A DNA stretch of 34,448 nucleotides from Verrucomicrobiaceae bacterium (lineage in GTDB: Bacteria > Verrucomicrobiota > Verrucomicrobiia > Verrucomicrobiales > Akkermansiaceae), in contig JAIXPW010000075.1 of the NCBI GenBank assembly GCA_027485995.1, positions 1-34,448 of the forward strand, read 5' to 3'. Position 1 is the first letter of the stretch. Each line of letters starts with the position of its first letter. This document shows positions 8,801-16,486 of this stretch, piece by piece. The position numbers and the translations under genes are program-made. A model generated the notes under the pieces. It was not told the DNA's origin, did not search any database, and was given only the letters and a program-made list of their open reading frames with translations.

Positions 8801-10679
8801 CTACCATGAGGCCCGAGGCAAACGGAACAGTGTTGGCGCCCGTATCGATCGTCGCCGTGATGCCGTCTTCGATTTTGATCCGGCTGGAAAGATCCTGCGA
8901 ATTGCCGCTGTCCCACCGCAGGGTGGTATTGGCGGTGAAGCCAATCGTTCCGCTCGCGCCCAGCGCGCCGCTCACAAAACCCAGGGTGCCGCCGCTTAGG
9001 GTCGTCCCGCCGGTGTAACCGCCAAAGGTGCCGGCAGTGCCGGTGGTGGCATCGCTATTGTGGGTGTTGGTCACATCCCAAGTGCCGGTGCCGCTTTTAA
9101 TCAGGGATGTTTTGCTAGGCGTAGTGCTAAAGTCGGGAATGTTCAGAGCGAACGTATTGTTCCCCGCGTTATTCCCAGTGAGCGTCACACTACGGCCGGC
9201 GGTCGTGGCAGTATCCCAAAAATTGATGGGGGCTCCGCTCTGAGAAAAGGTGACGGTGTCCGACGGCGAGGCCCCCGAAGCATCAATGGTGGCCGTCTTA
9301 TTATTCAGCACGCGGATATGGCGGTCGGTGGTCTGGGCTCCAGAACCGGTGTATTGCAGCGTGCCGCCGGTGAAGTGCAGGCCGACGCTTGAGACAGTAT
9401 CCTGCGCCAAGGTGCGAGCCCCTAGAGGACTGCCGCTGGCACCACCGGCATAGGTGGCCAGACTGGCGACATTGATGATGCCCGCATTAAAGATGGTCTC
9501 ACCGGTGTAGGTGTTTGCGACGGTGAGCTTCGCCGTGCCAGCTCCCTGCATGGTGAGGTTATTGGCAAGGACGCCGGAAACGCCGCCGCCCAAGGTCAAT
9601 GTACGATTGGCGGCCACATTCCAGACGTTGGCAGCGCCCATCAGGAGCGGGCAACTCAATGTGAGATCGGCGGTGGCGGCGCTCAGATCAATATCCGTGG
9701 CGGCCGCGCCCAGGGTCAGGGTGTTGCCTGCATTGATGGTTACCAAGCCGCCTGGATTCCGCACGGCCATCCCTCCCCAAGTGGTATCCGCACCCAGCGA
9801 GTTGGTGGTATTGGCTACTGCCACGGTGTTGTTCCAGACAGGCGTATCACTCGTGCCCGGAACTACACCACCACTCCAACTGCCAGCTACGTTGAGCGCA
9901 GTCGTATTGTTGGCCTTGGACATGTTGCCCACCACATCCGCCCAAGTGGTGCCATAGAGAAACTCATCAATTTCAACCGTCCCGGTAGTCACGGCAATTT
10001 GAAACCGGTCCTGAGTTACAGCCGAGCCCCCGGTGACGCTTGCCGTCCAAGCAAGCCCGGTATCGCTTGTCGGGATGACATCTCCGGGAGCGTAGAGCTT
10101 CACAAAAGCTTGAGGACTTCCCGAAATCAATTTGGCCACGACCAAATAGGTGGTGCCACTTCCAAAGGCGGCGGCGGCGGTTGAACTGCCGGTTGCTCCG
10201 CCTGTGCACGTCACATTGCCAGCGGCCGTAACGGCTATTGGAACCCAACGAATCTGATTACTACCATTGTTCGCGCTTACCGCAAACGCCCCAGTGCTAG
10301 TCCTCCTAGCCAAAAAACTCACGTAGACAGTTCCGCTGCCACCAGTGGTGAATGTCGTAGAGATAACCCGCGTGGCGGTGCCAGACGCGGCTGAGATCCG
10401 TTGGCCAGACGTCGCAAATGCGCTGCCAGCGGGATAAATCAGGCTGGTCGAATCATTCGGCATGGCAACGATGTTGTTAGTCGCTCCAGTCCAGTTTCCA
10501 GTCCACCCCGAGCCCGAGCCAGCACCCGCCGCTGTTACTAGAAAGGTGCTCGAGAAGTTGAACGGTTCGCTTGCGCGCAACACTGCGCGGCTGGAACTGG
10601 TTGAGCTGAGTAAGGCGACCGCAGCCATCAAGGAGGCGGAGAGGGAGCAACGGAACCGGAAGGCCCGGAAGGGATTCAT
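5814..10679 (-). CDS. giant secreted autotransporter-associated beta-strand-repeat protein
   Basis: A 1621-residue exported protein, probably a long beta-helical adhesin or surface structure. Residues 1-32 form a signal peptide (MAAVALLSSTSSSRA at its end). Residues about 33-255 look like a concanavalin/jelly-roll domain. The bulk is made of beta-strand repeats with the recurring pattern LTKxGxGTLxLxGxNTYxGxTxVNxGTL. Around 825-915 there is an Ig-like domain (TPTGAVELRDGS, TAGTHTLYALYSGDG), followed to about 1010 by a YDG-like segment (SKMFDNTVAAMIAGG). Repeats resume, and the last 135 residues are a separate C-terminal domain opening with DDFDGDGVNNAVEY, a calcium-loop-like motif shared with the gene at 11156. 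No outer-membrane autotransporter barrel is visible, so the translocation route is unknown. The start is the ATG directly before the signal peptide. Promoter copy 3 lies upstream. Repeat content makes domain borders approximate. Confidence 0.8.
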   Translation of the reverse strand: MNPFRAFRFRCSLSASLMAAVALLSSTSSSRAVLRASEPFNFSSTFLVTAAGAGSGSGWTGNWTGATNNIVAMPNDSTSLIYPAGSAFATSGQRISAASGTATRVISTTFTTGGSGTVYVSFLARRTSTGAFAVSANNGSNQIRWVPIAVTAAGNVTCTGGATGSSTAAAAFGSGTTYLVVAKLISGSPQAFVKLYAPGDVIPTSDTGLAWTASVTGGSAVTQDRFQIAVTTGTVEIDEFLYGTTWADVVGNMSKANNTTALNVAGSWSGGVVPGTSDTPVWNNTVAVANTTNSLGADTTWGGMAVRNPGGLVTINAGNTLTLGAAATDIDLSAATADLTLSCPLLMGAANVWNVAANRTLTLGGGVSGVLANNLTMQGAGTAKLTVANTYTGETIFNAGIINVASLATYAGGASGSPLGARTLAQDTVSSVGLHFTGGTLQYTGSGAQTTDRHIRVLNNKTATIDASGASPSDTVTFSQSGAPINFWDTATTAGRSVTLTGNNAGNNTFALNIPDFSTTPSKTSLIKSGTGTWDVTNTHNSDATTGTAGTFGGYTGGTTLSGGTLGFVSGALGASGTIGFTANTTLRWDSGNSQDLSSRIKIEDGITATIDTGANTVPFASGLMVGTLKTGALTKAGSGTLTLGTSPTYTGLTTISAGTLALGDGITLDSASSVSLTAGATLDVSASSTYTWGSGASLIANGTGTTLGSTAAEIKAGAGTTGIDLGTRPVTLNFTPTSFSGDSTHPALSVSSGVLNINSVITVSNLSGTALGNGTYVLIQAANASTTGTPTFNGVVGGQGIVAGKNALVTRNGTTGNIELTVQDALTPTVVLTCHSPTTDNSTYGDSLQFDVSVTGAGATPTGAVELRDGSPTGTLLNNGTLSGGTVTISPSALNALTAGTHTLYALYSGDGLYTTGNGTLSQTVLPLSVTVSGASASSKMFDNTVAAMIAGGTVINPVAGDTTVEINVTSAGTFASSSAGTGIGVNVALGGTKASSYSLTQPGLTADILTLAIWTATATPATWDTSENWQDNIVGTGSGNTADFNAVNISANTTVNLNSARTIGSLIFGDLDSSGASWTLANNGVAGNKLILAGATPTVTVNDLGAGKTTISAVVDGTAGLTKSGLGTLALTGANTYSGGTVVNNSTLTINADGALGAVPGSATPGNITLNGGTLQTTAASLSISDKRGILIGSGGGTITNSGGGTLTYVGLISGTGALSVNSPVASSAITLNAQSTHSGGITLTGPASSSVICLTGSLGPAGSPTSGPFGKGPVTWNGPSTRSTTGSPVTIGNAIIFAADTTFLNAGGEQTLSFTGPVTLSGGSRTLTVNIGASVAGKSLTLSGAIGDGGNTYGLTKAGTGNLVLSGVNAYTGNTTVNAGTLELTSTGSLTFVLGASTGVNNSITGSGTVSLKGSFVIDTTAADALSTGSWTLENVSTLTGAYDASFSVVGFTDAGSNRWTKVNGTKIYTFDETTGILTLGTAGYSSWALTNAPTGTAGDDFDGDGVNNAVEYVLGGTKDTNDLSKLPAISLNGGNLVFTFQRDNASVDGTTAVVIQVGTDLSSWPDSYTVPGSAQVNNPGVTIQKDTPSVGTDTVTLTVPKGPAPTKFARLVVTPAP

Positions 10680-10743
10680 ATTTTTAGGATATTGGAGAGG
10701 TTTTGACGGGCAATTGGGTCCGGTTTAAAATATACTCCGAAGA

Positions 10744-10794
10744 AGATATCAGAATCCCGATTTTCTGTCATGTGACGCAAATGCGTCACGTGAA
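10744..10794 (-). promoter_or_regulatory. palindrome copy 3 with promoter for the giant repeat protein
   Basis: The palindrome at 10767-10794 has centre AA and an intact gene-side arm. The distal end is degenerate: CACGTGAA replaces CACATGAC. On the minus strand ATGACA serves as -35 and, 16 nt on, ATATCT (10744-10749) as a poor -10. GATTCT, nearer the palindrome, is an alternative. The implied start of transcription is about 58 nt from the ATG at 10679. Confidence 0.55.
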
Positions 10795-10865
10795 AACTGA
10801 CCGCGATCCAAGTGGAATGGCGCGGATTGCATGGATTGGGCGGCGCAACCCTTGGAGAAATTTTG

Positions 10866-10918
10866 ATTTTGGATGGAAGAGTGCCTTTCTATCCGGTGCC
10901 ATTCTCTCCATCCAAAAT
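10866..10918. repeat. 12-bp inverted repeat, hairpin
   Basis: ATTTTGGATGGA at 10866-10877 is matched by its exact complement at 10907-10918. After a one-base bulge three further pairs (GAG/CTC) form, leaving a loop of about 22 nt. It lies about 240 bp beyond the stop of the gene ending at 11156 and about 70 bp upstream of palindrome copy 3. It has no T-run of the usual length after either arm. Function is unknown; a terminator or a processed RNA element is possible. Confidence 0.6.
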
Positions 10919-10994
10919 TCATGATTCCCCAACGGCTGCGATCGAAGTCAGCAATCCCCATTGGATCAAGCCCGAAAGGGGCAATTGGACCTTT

Positions 10995-11081
10995 GGATTT
11001 TACGGATCATCAAGAGCTGACGATTCGTGGATCATGAATCGAAGATTGAATCATTTCCATTCTCGAAAATCCGTAAAATCC
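10995..11081. repeat. 13-bp inverted repeat with 61-bp spacer
   Basis: GGATTTTACGGAT at 10995-11007 is matched perfectly by its complement at 11069-11081. The spacer itself contains a smaller inverted repeat, GATTC and GAATC around GTGGATCAT. The element begins about 75 bp beyond the stop codon at 11156. Such an arrangement could fold into a branched RNA or be a remnant of a small mobile element. Nothing in the spacer codes for a recognisable protein. Confidence 0.6.
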
Positions 11082-11155
11082 CATCATTCGAGGTCATCCC
11101 AACTGACACCCTTGGCATCCAATCTCCAAGTTCGGGCCAAGTGGCCGGACTCGCC

Positions 11156-14100
11156 TTACGGCAGCAGCTGCACACGGAGCCGGGCGAAGATTTGTCCTTG
11201 GCCGTTGGGCAGAGTGTAGGAGATGGTGGAGGAGTTGTTTACCGACGGCGTGACGGGGGTCCACGTCTGCAGGTTTGTCGAGGTTTCGATCGCGTAGGTG
11301 AGGTCGGCAGCGAGCGGCTGACGCTTGCTGAAGCTGAGGGTGTTGCCGGTGAAGCTGCCGATGGCTCCGTTGGAAACCGTCGGGTCGAGACCGGCGATGG
11401 CGTATTCGATGAGGTTGTTCACGCCGTCTTGGTCCGGATCACTGCTCGCGCCCTGTTGGCCGCCCGGGACGGTCGCACCGTTGGCGAAGGTGCCGGTGAT
11501 CCAGGTGGCGAAGCCAGCGGGTCCCGAGGTGACGTGAAGCGTACCACCGCCGGTGAAGGAACCGGACGCATGCGCGCTGGTGTAGTTACCAGCGGGCTGT
11601 TGTACACCGTTGATGTACAAAGAGTCGACCGAATCAGCGCCGGTGAACGCGAGATCGAGTTTTGCACCTGCGCTCGCAGCAATGGAGACCGTGGACGATT
11701 CATTGTTGGAATTGACCTGTCCGAGCGAGAGCGTACCGCCAGCGACCGTCGTGTCGCCGCTGTAGCTGTTAGCGCCGGAGAGCGTCTGAGTGGCGGTGCC
11801 GCTTTTCACCAACGCAATATCATCTCCGATTGTGCCGTTGATATCAGTTCCACCAATGGATGCGCCAGACGACTGGTTGGCGGTGGTGTTCAGGGTCAAG
11901 GTTACCACTGTGCCGCTGGTATTCACGACGCTGCGGGCACCCGCATCCAATCCCCCAAAGCCAATTGAGTCCGTGAGGCCCGCGATGGTCTGGTTGTTGC
12001 CATTCAAATCCAGAGCCCCAGGCATTCCAGAGGAGCCGTTGACAGAAACCAATGCCGTGGTGGGCAGTCGGTTGTCTCCGCCGCTGAGCGTCACCTGCGG
12101 GGAGCCATTCCAATTGACAATCGCGAGATTGCCGGAGAAATCGCACGCGGCGGAAAGGACCATGAAGTTCTTGGCACCCGATAACGCCGCGAACGTGAGT
12201 CCACCTGTCCCGTGCAAGGCATCGTCGAAGTTCAGGGTAGAATTGCCGCCTTCCGATACGATCAGAGCGTCCCCCGAAAGGTTGATGGGGCCGGTGAACG
12301 TGAGGTTGTTCGGAACGGCTACGGACATGTGCCAATCGTAGGCACCACCAATCACGTTGATCGGCGTACTGATGGTTCCGCCGTTCGTGCCGGAATCGAA
12401 ACGAAGGTGGCCTCCGGATCCGAATGCGCCGTTGACAGTGATTCCGCTCGTGCTGCCGACCGCTGCGACGTTGCCAAATGCGAGGTAACCGCCGTTGACG
12501 GTCGTCGCGCCAGAATAGGTGTTGTTGCCGGAGAGGGTCAGCGTTCCAGAGTTCTGGGTAAGGGTGCCAGAGCCGCTGATGGCACCAGACAGCGTTTGCG
12601 CTGCCGAACTGCCATAGACCATCGCCGCATTGTTGGTGATGTTGTAACTGTAGTTGCCACCGTTCAGTCGTCCGGCGCCGCCAAACGCAAGCGTGCCCGC
12701 ACTGATGGTGGTATCGCAGTCGTAATCACTGGCCGTATTGGAGAGCGTGAGCGTGCCGTCACCGGTCTTGAACAAACCCGTCCGAGCCTCAATCCAATTC
12801 CCAGTGAGCCGTCCGGTTACATTCAATGTGCTGCCGGAGCCGACCGAGAAGGTGCCGTTCCCCGAAAACCCTATCCACGTTGAGATGGTCGAAACCTCCG
12901 CGCCTCCGGCGGTCAATGTGGAATTCGGGACCAATGAAATGTTGGGCCAGCCCGAGTCATTGACCCCGCTTGAGCTGATCGTTCCGCCATTGAGCGTCAG
13001 ACCAGCGGTGTATGCACTTGGATCGGCGGGTAGTTGAAGAGTGGCCCCCGTGTTGACCGTGATCGTAGAGTTGGCGATGCCGTTCAATTGCCATGGACCA
13101 CTCGGCATGACCAGCGTGCCGCCGTTGACCGTGGTGGCGCCGCCGTAACCGAGGACGCCGGAGTTGGCAAGCTGCATCACGCCGCTGCCATTCTTGGTCA
13201 AACCGCCGCCCATGAAGGAGCCGGTGACATTCAGGTCCACCGCTCCGGCTCCGTCAGTGACATTGAATTGAGCACCTTGAAGATTGAAGTTTTGCGCACT
13301 GATCGTAGCCGGAGTGCCGTCACTGGCCGAGGTAAACGTACCCTGCGTCGACTGGTAGTAGAGGGTTCCCAGGCCCGGGTAGCCGCCGTCCACTGAGGCG
13401 ATCGTCCCGCCGACGACGTTGAGCGCGTAGGGCATCGACACCACTTGTCCGGCATCAATGGTGAGCGAGCCACCCTGATTCACCGTCAGCAGATCGCCGG
13501 CATGAGTGCTCGCGTAGCCAAGAGCGTTAAAGCCGCTGCCCAGCAGGGTGGCGCCGGAGTTCACGGTGATGCTACTGCCGACGGGGAGCGTCCCAATACC
13601 GTCATTGCTGCCGCCGCCATAGGTAACGCTCAGCGTGCCCGCGTTGATGGTCGTAGCCAAAGTGTAGGATGACGCTGCGGTGATCACTGCGGTGCCTGCA
13701 CCATTCTTGGTGAGGCCGGTGTGAAGACCAAACCAGCCGGCTTCGCCGACGCCGCCGGCGGCCGTGAGCGTCCGACCGGCTCCGACGTTGAAAGTCATAT
13801 CGCCCCACCCCTGCTGAAACTGCGCGGAGGAGGTGAGATCAACCCCGTCGGCAGACAGGTCAACCAAGCTGCCTCCCATGATGATCGGTCCGCCGCCCGT
13901 GATCGCGATGGGCTGCGTGCAGCCGCTGTTTACGGTGATGCTACTGATCGCAACCCACCGGTCGAGATTCAAGGTGCCATTGGCGACAGCGCTGCCGAAG
14001 ACGAACGGGGACCAGCTATCTACGGATGGGGCGCCGCCCACCCAGTTGCCTGAGGTGGTGACGTTCTGGTTCACACCGGAATCTCCAGTCCAGACTTGGT

Positions 14101-14200
14101 CTGCCGCCTTCGCACTGGGATTGAGCATGCTGAAGAAGGCTAGGACGACGGCGGCCCCGCTGATGGCGGGGGAACGGAACGGGTTGACTTTGGCTTTCAT
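11156..14200 (-). CDS. secreted autotransporter-associated beta-strand-repeat protein
   Basis: A 1014-residue exported repeat protein, an intact relative of the interrupted gene at 3828-5702. The first part has a signal peptide ending in NPSAKA, then a conserved block of about 150 residues shared with that paralogue. Beta-strand repeats follow (GLTKNGSGVMQLANSG, GSGTLTQNSGTLTLSGNNTYSG). The last about 110 residues form a C-terminal domain that begins near SDPDQDGVNNLIEYA and resembles the tail of the 1621-residue protein, not the PEP-CTERM tail of its paralogue. The start is the ATG at 14200, where MKAKVNPFRS matches the paralogue's KSKINPFRS. The frame extends to a GTG inside palindrome copy 4, but that extension is an accident of the palindrome being open in this frame. 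It probably acts at the cell surface or in the matrix; no catalytic motif is seen. Confidence 0.8.
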   Translation of the reverse strand: MKAKVNPFRSPAISGAAVVLAFFSMLNPSAKAADQVWTGDSGVNQNVTTSGNWVGGAPSVDSWSPFVFGSAVANGTLNLDRWVAISSITVNSGCTQPIAITGGGPIIMGGSLVDLSADGVDLTSSAQFQQGWGDMTFNVGAGRTLTAAGGVGEAGWFGLHTGLTKNGAGTAVITAASSYTLATTINAGTLSVTYGGGSNDGIGTLPVGSSITVNSGATLLGSGFNALGYASTHAGDLLTVNQGGSLTIDAGQVVSMPYALNVVGGTIASVDGGYPGLGTLYYQSTQGTFTSASDGTPATISAQNFNLQGAQFNVTDGAGAVDLNVTGSFMGGGLTKNGSGVMQLANSGVLGYGGATTVNGGTLVMPSGPWQLNGIANSTITVNTGATLQLPADPSAYTAGLTLNGGTISSSGVNDSGWPNISLVPNSTLTAGGAEVSTISTWIGFSGNGTFSVGSGSTLNVTGRLTGNWIEARTGLFKTGDGTLTLSNTASDYDCDTTISAGTLAFGGAGRLNGGNYSYNITNNAAMVYGSSAAQTLSGAISGSGTLTQNSGTLTLSGNNTYSGATTVNGGYLAFGNVAAVGSTSGITVNGAFGSGGHLRFDSGTNGGTISTPINVIGGAYDWHMSVAVPNNLTFTGPINLSGDALIVSEGGNSTLNFDDALHGTGGLTFAALSGAKNFMVLSAACDFSGNLAIVNWNGSPQVTLSGGDNRLPTTALVSVNGSSGMPGALDLNGNNQTIAGLTDSIGFGGLDAGARSVVNTSGTVVTLTLNTTANQSSGASIGGTDINGTIGDDIALVKSGTATQTLSGANSYSGDTTVAGGTLSLGQVNSNNESSTVSIAASAGAKLDLAFTGADSVDSLYINGVQQPAGNYTSAHASGSFTGGGTLHVTSGPAGFATWITGTFANGATVPGGQQGASSDPDQDGVNNLIEYAIAGLDPTVSNGAIGSFTGNTLSFSKRQPLAADLTYAIETSTNLQTWTPVTPSVNNSSTISYTLPNGQGQIFARLRVQLLP

Positions 14201-14264
14201 GGTTTTGGGTTTTTGAAGGCGGTTTGCGGCGGCTTTTTGAATCGGGACTGACGCCAGCATGTTG

Positions 14265-14316
14265 AAAATGCCTAGATTAGGAGGTTCTGTCATGTGACGC
14301 AAATGCGTCACATGAC
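14265..14316 (-). promoter_or_regulatory. palindrome copy 4, shared by repeat-protein and kinase promoters
   Basis: The palindrome at 14289-14316 is perfect with centre AA. On the minus strand ATGACA (-35) is followed after 17 nt by CATTTT (14265-14270), giving a transcript start about 58 nt before the ATG at 14200. The same site lies 103 nt before the plus-strand kinase start. In that direction TTGACT at 14319-14324 could be a -35, but its -10 is weak. It is the only copy located between divergent genes. Confidence 0.65.
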
Positions 14317-14373
14317 CGTTGACTCACGCTCAGAGAGATTTCATTTGTGCCTCCTAGGCCATGACGCATTCTT

Positions 14374-14393
14374 GGCTGTGAATCCGCACAGCC
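14374..14393 (+). other. leader hairpin upstream of the sensor kinase
   Basis: GGCTGTG and CACAGCC form a perfect 7-bp stem with a 6-nt loop, 26 nt before the kinase start codon. A lone palindrome half-site, TGACGCA, lies just upstream at 14362-14368. The hairpin could affect translation or be a regulator site. The role is not shown by the sequence. Confidence 0.45.
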
Positions 14394-14419
14394 TGCTCTA
14401 GGAACAAAAATCTAAGACG

Positions 14420-16486
14420 ATGACCTCGCTTCCCGGCAAGCCGCTCCGACTGCGAAAAGTGATCCTGCTTTGGCTGGTCTCATCCGTCATGGCTCCTGCA
14501 GATCAGCCTTCCGACTGGGGGAGTGACCTCGCCTCGAAATTCTCCGCGAATTGGCGCAAAAGCAAAGACCAAATAGCTTCGTTGGAGACCGAGTTACGTC
14601 GCCTACCTGTGATTCCGGTCAAGGATTTTGGCGGCCCCGCCGGTTTCCGCAATGATAGGAACACAGGGCCGAATCATCCGTTCTACAATGATCATTGGGT
14701 CCAGGTGAAGTGGGAAACACCGGAAGATGTGGACTTGGTCTGCCTGGTGCCGGCGCGGAAATTTGACGAACGAGGCCTCGATCCAAACTTCGAACTGCCG
14801 GAGGATTTTCGGGTCCTATTGGTGGACGCGCAGGGCAAGACGTTGAAACTCATCGCGGACGAACATAACACGCGCTCCGACCCCGTCCGCAAAGGGCATC
14901 CTTTCTGTTACCAAATCGATCCTCCCCTTCGTTGCTCCGGAGTCCGGATTGAAGCGACGCGGATGTTCGACGATCCGTCCAGACAGGATGGTCCATCCTT
15001 GATGTCCTGGGGAGAGATTTTCTGCTTTCGTGGAGAACGAAATCTCGCCTACGCGGCGGAGGTCACCGCCAACGACTCGATTTCATCGCCATGGCCGTGG
15101 CAGATGAAGTATGCGACGGATGAAATGACCGGGTTGGGATTGCCGGAGATCCCCGACTCCATGCATCCCGAAATCGGCTGGATTTCATGGGGAACCCGAT
15201 CTCAAGAGGAGCCAATCTGGGCACAGGTGGATTTGGGCTCCGTCCGAAGCTGCGACGGCATCCGAACGTTCCCGCCAGAGTGGTCTCCCAACTTCCTTAT
15301 TCCGGGCATCTTTCATCCGGCACGTTTCATCATCGAGGTTTCCATTACAGGAGAAGAAGGAAGCTATAGGACCGTCCATGGTCAGGATCGCGAGGACTTC
15401 GACAACGTCGGGCAGCACGCGGTGACCTGGCACTGGCCGGCCGTTGATGCCCGATATGTGCGGTTCCGATCGCTATCGCTGCGAAAATTCACCAATGCCT
15501 ATCCCGTTTTCATGGGGTTCAGCGAGTTCCAGGTCCTCCATCTGAATGAAAACATCGCGCTTCATTGTGCCGTGGATGTCTCTGAACGCGAGAAGTCCGT
15601 TCCGGCCGACGGCAAGTTTATCTGGAGCAAGGAGTCTCTGACCGACGGACACACGTCACAAGGGGCGATTCTTACCAACCGGAGATGGATGGAGTTGCTT
15701 CACGAGCGCTATCAGATCGAAAGCGAGATTCTCCGGTTGGAGATTCAGTCCGACGAGATAGCCCGGGGCTACCGCAACACAACCATCGCAGCAGGGGGCA
15801 CTCTCGGAGGCGGCATGCTGGCAGCCCTGATCGCCTTGCCGATCCTCCACCGCCGACGGGAAAATCGAACTCTGCGGGCCCTTCGCGCGCGGATCGCCGC
15901 AGACCTGCATGACGACATCGGCAGTTCCATGGGCAGCATCCAATTGCTCACGGAAGCCGCCCTCAGCAAGCCTGAGATCGCGCCGGACCGATTGAGGACG
16001 ATCCGCCTGCTGAGCGCCGGAGCAGTTGCATCATTGCGTGACATCGTCTGGCTGCTGAGGCCAGGGTCGGCGTTTCAAAGTCCGGTTATTGCTCACTTTC
16101 GCGAGACCGCTTCGATCCTGTTGGATGATCTGAAGTGGGATTTTGAGAGCGATGCCGCCTCAAGGGAGTGCAAACTTGGAAGGGAAACCAACCGACATCT
16201 ATTGTTATTCTTAAGGGAATCCCTTCATAACTCTTTGAGACACTCGTCGTGCAGCACGATCATGATCCGAACATCCCTCAAGAATCAGGTATTTGAACTT
16301 GAAGTGAGTGACGACGGTTGCGGTATCTGCGAAGAACGTCTCGCGTCCCCATTCTGCCTGCGGGCGCTCAAGGAAAGAGCCAATCATTTGAGGGGAACCA
16401 TGAAAGCCATCACGTCGCCCAATCAAGGGACCACCATCCTCCTGCAGTTTCCCATCACCCGCAGAAACGCCACCAACCTTCCATGA
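14420..16486 (+). CDS. sensor histidine kinase with large discoidin-like sensor domain
   Basis: A 688-residue membrane sensor kinase that should autophosphorylate and pass phosphate to the regulator encoded immediately after it. The N-terminal VILLWLVSSVMAPADQ is a signal peptide or signal anchor. Residues about 40-390 form a non-cytoplasmic region with beta-sandwich segments like those of F5/8-type (discoidin) carbohydrate-binding domains, for instance EEPIWAQVDLGSVRSCDGI and VDARYVRFRSLSLRKF. A transmembrane helix lies at about 454-476, followed by LHRRR. The kinase core is of the HisKA_3/NarX type: the phospho-accepting His is H497 in ADLHDDIGS, the N-box Asn is N604 in LHNSLRHS, and a G-box DDGCG lies at 631-635. 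The last four bases overlap the regulator gene. The sensor domain suggests a sugar or surface polymer as signal, which is inference. Confidence 0.85.
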   Translation: MTSLPGKPLRLRKVILLWLVSSVMAPADQPSDWGSDLASKFSANWRKSKDQIASLETELRRLPVIPVKDFGGPAGFRNDRNTGPNHPFYNDHWVQVKWETPEDVDLVCLVPARKFDERGLDPNFELPEDFRVLLVDAQGKTLKLIADEHNTRSDPVRKGHPFCYQIDPPLRCSGVRIEATRMFDDPSRQDGPSLMSWGEIFCFRGERNLAYAAEVTANDSISSPWPWQMKYATDEMTGLGLPEIPDSMHPEIGWISWGTRSQEEPIWAQVDLGSVRSCDGIRTFPPEWSPNFLIPGIFHPARFIIEVSITGEEGSYRTVHGQDREDFDNVGQHAVTWHWPAVDARYVRFRSLSLRKFTNAYPVFMGFSEFQVLHLNENIALHCAVDVSEREKSVPADGKFIWSKESLTDGHTSQGAILTNRRWMELLHERYQIESEILRLEIQSDEIARGYRNTTIAAGGTLGGGMLAALIALPILHRRRENRTLRALRARIAADLHDDIGSSMGSIQLLTEAALSKPEIAPDRLRTIRLLSAGAVASLRDIVWLLRPGSAFQSPVIAHFRETASILLDDLKWDFESDAASRECKLGRETNRHLLLFLRESLHNSLRHSSCSTIMIRTSLKNQVFELEVSDDGCGICEERLASPFCLRALKERANHLRGTMKAITSPNQGTTILLQFPITRRNATNLP

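Larger units (their letters stand above)
10680..11155. other. 476-bp intergenic region between two repeat-protein genes
   Basis: No gene is supported here. The region holds palindrome copy 3 with its promoter and, further from the downstream gene, two separate long inverted repeats (10866-10918 and 10995-11081). An A+T-rich TATATTTTAAA on the minus strand around 10724-10734 could be an additional or alternative -10 region for the giant gene. Confidence 0.5.

Noticed and set aside
5814..10679. Many long plus-strand frames across the giant repeat gene
   Set aside because: They are shadows of a GC-rich repetitive coding sequence: their translations are Arg/Val/Pro-rich and low in complexity, and no signal peptide or domain is visible in them.
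11027..11968. 313-codon plus-strand frame overlapping the end of the repeat protein
   Set aside because: It lies antisense to the well-supported C-terminal domain of the minus-strand gene and shows no recognisable domain.
14201..14311. Same shared N-terminal peptide on the repeat protein ending at 11156, which looks like a conserved leader peptide
   Set aside because: The likeness to the frame at 24883 comes only from translation of the repeated DNA palindrome; the sequences differ completely after it, and the paralogue starts at the position matching ATG 14200.
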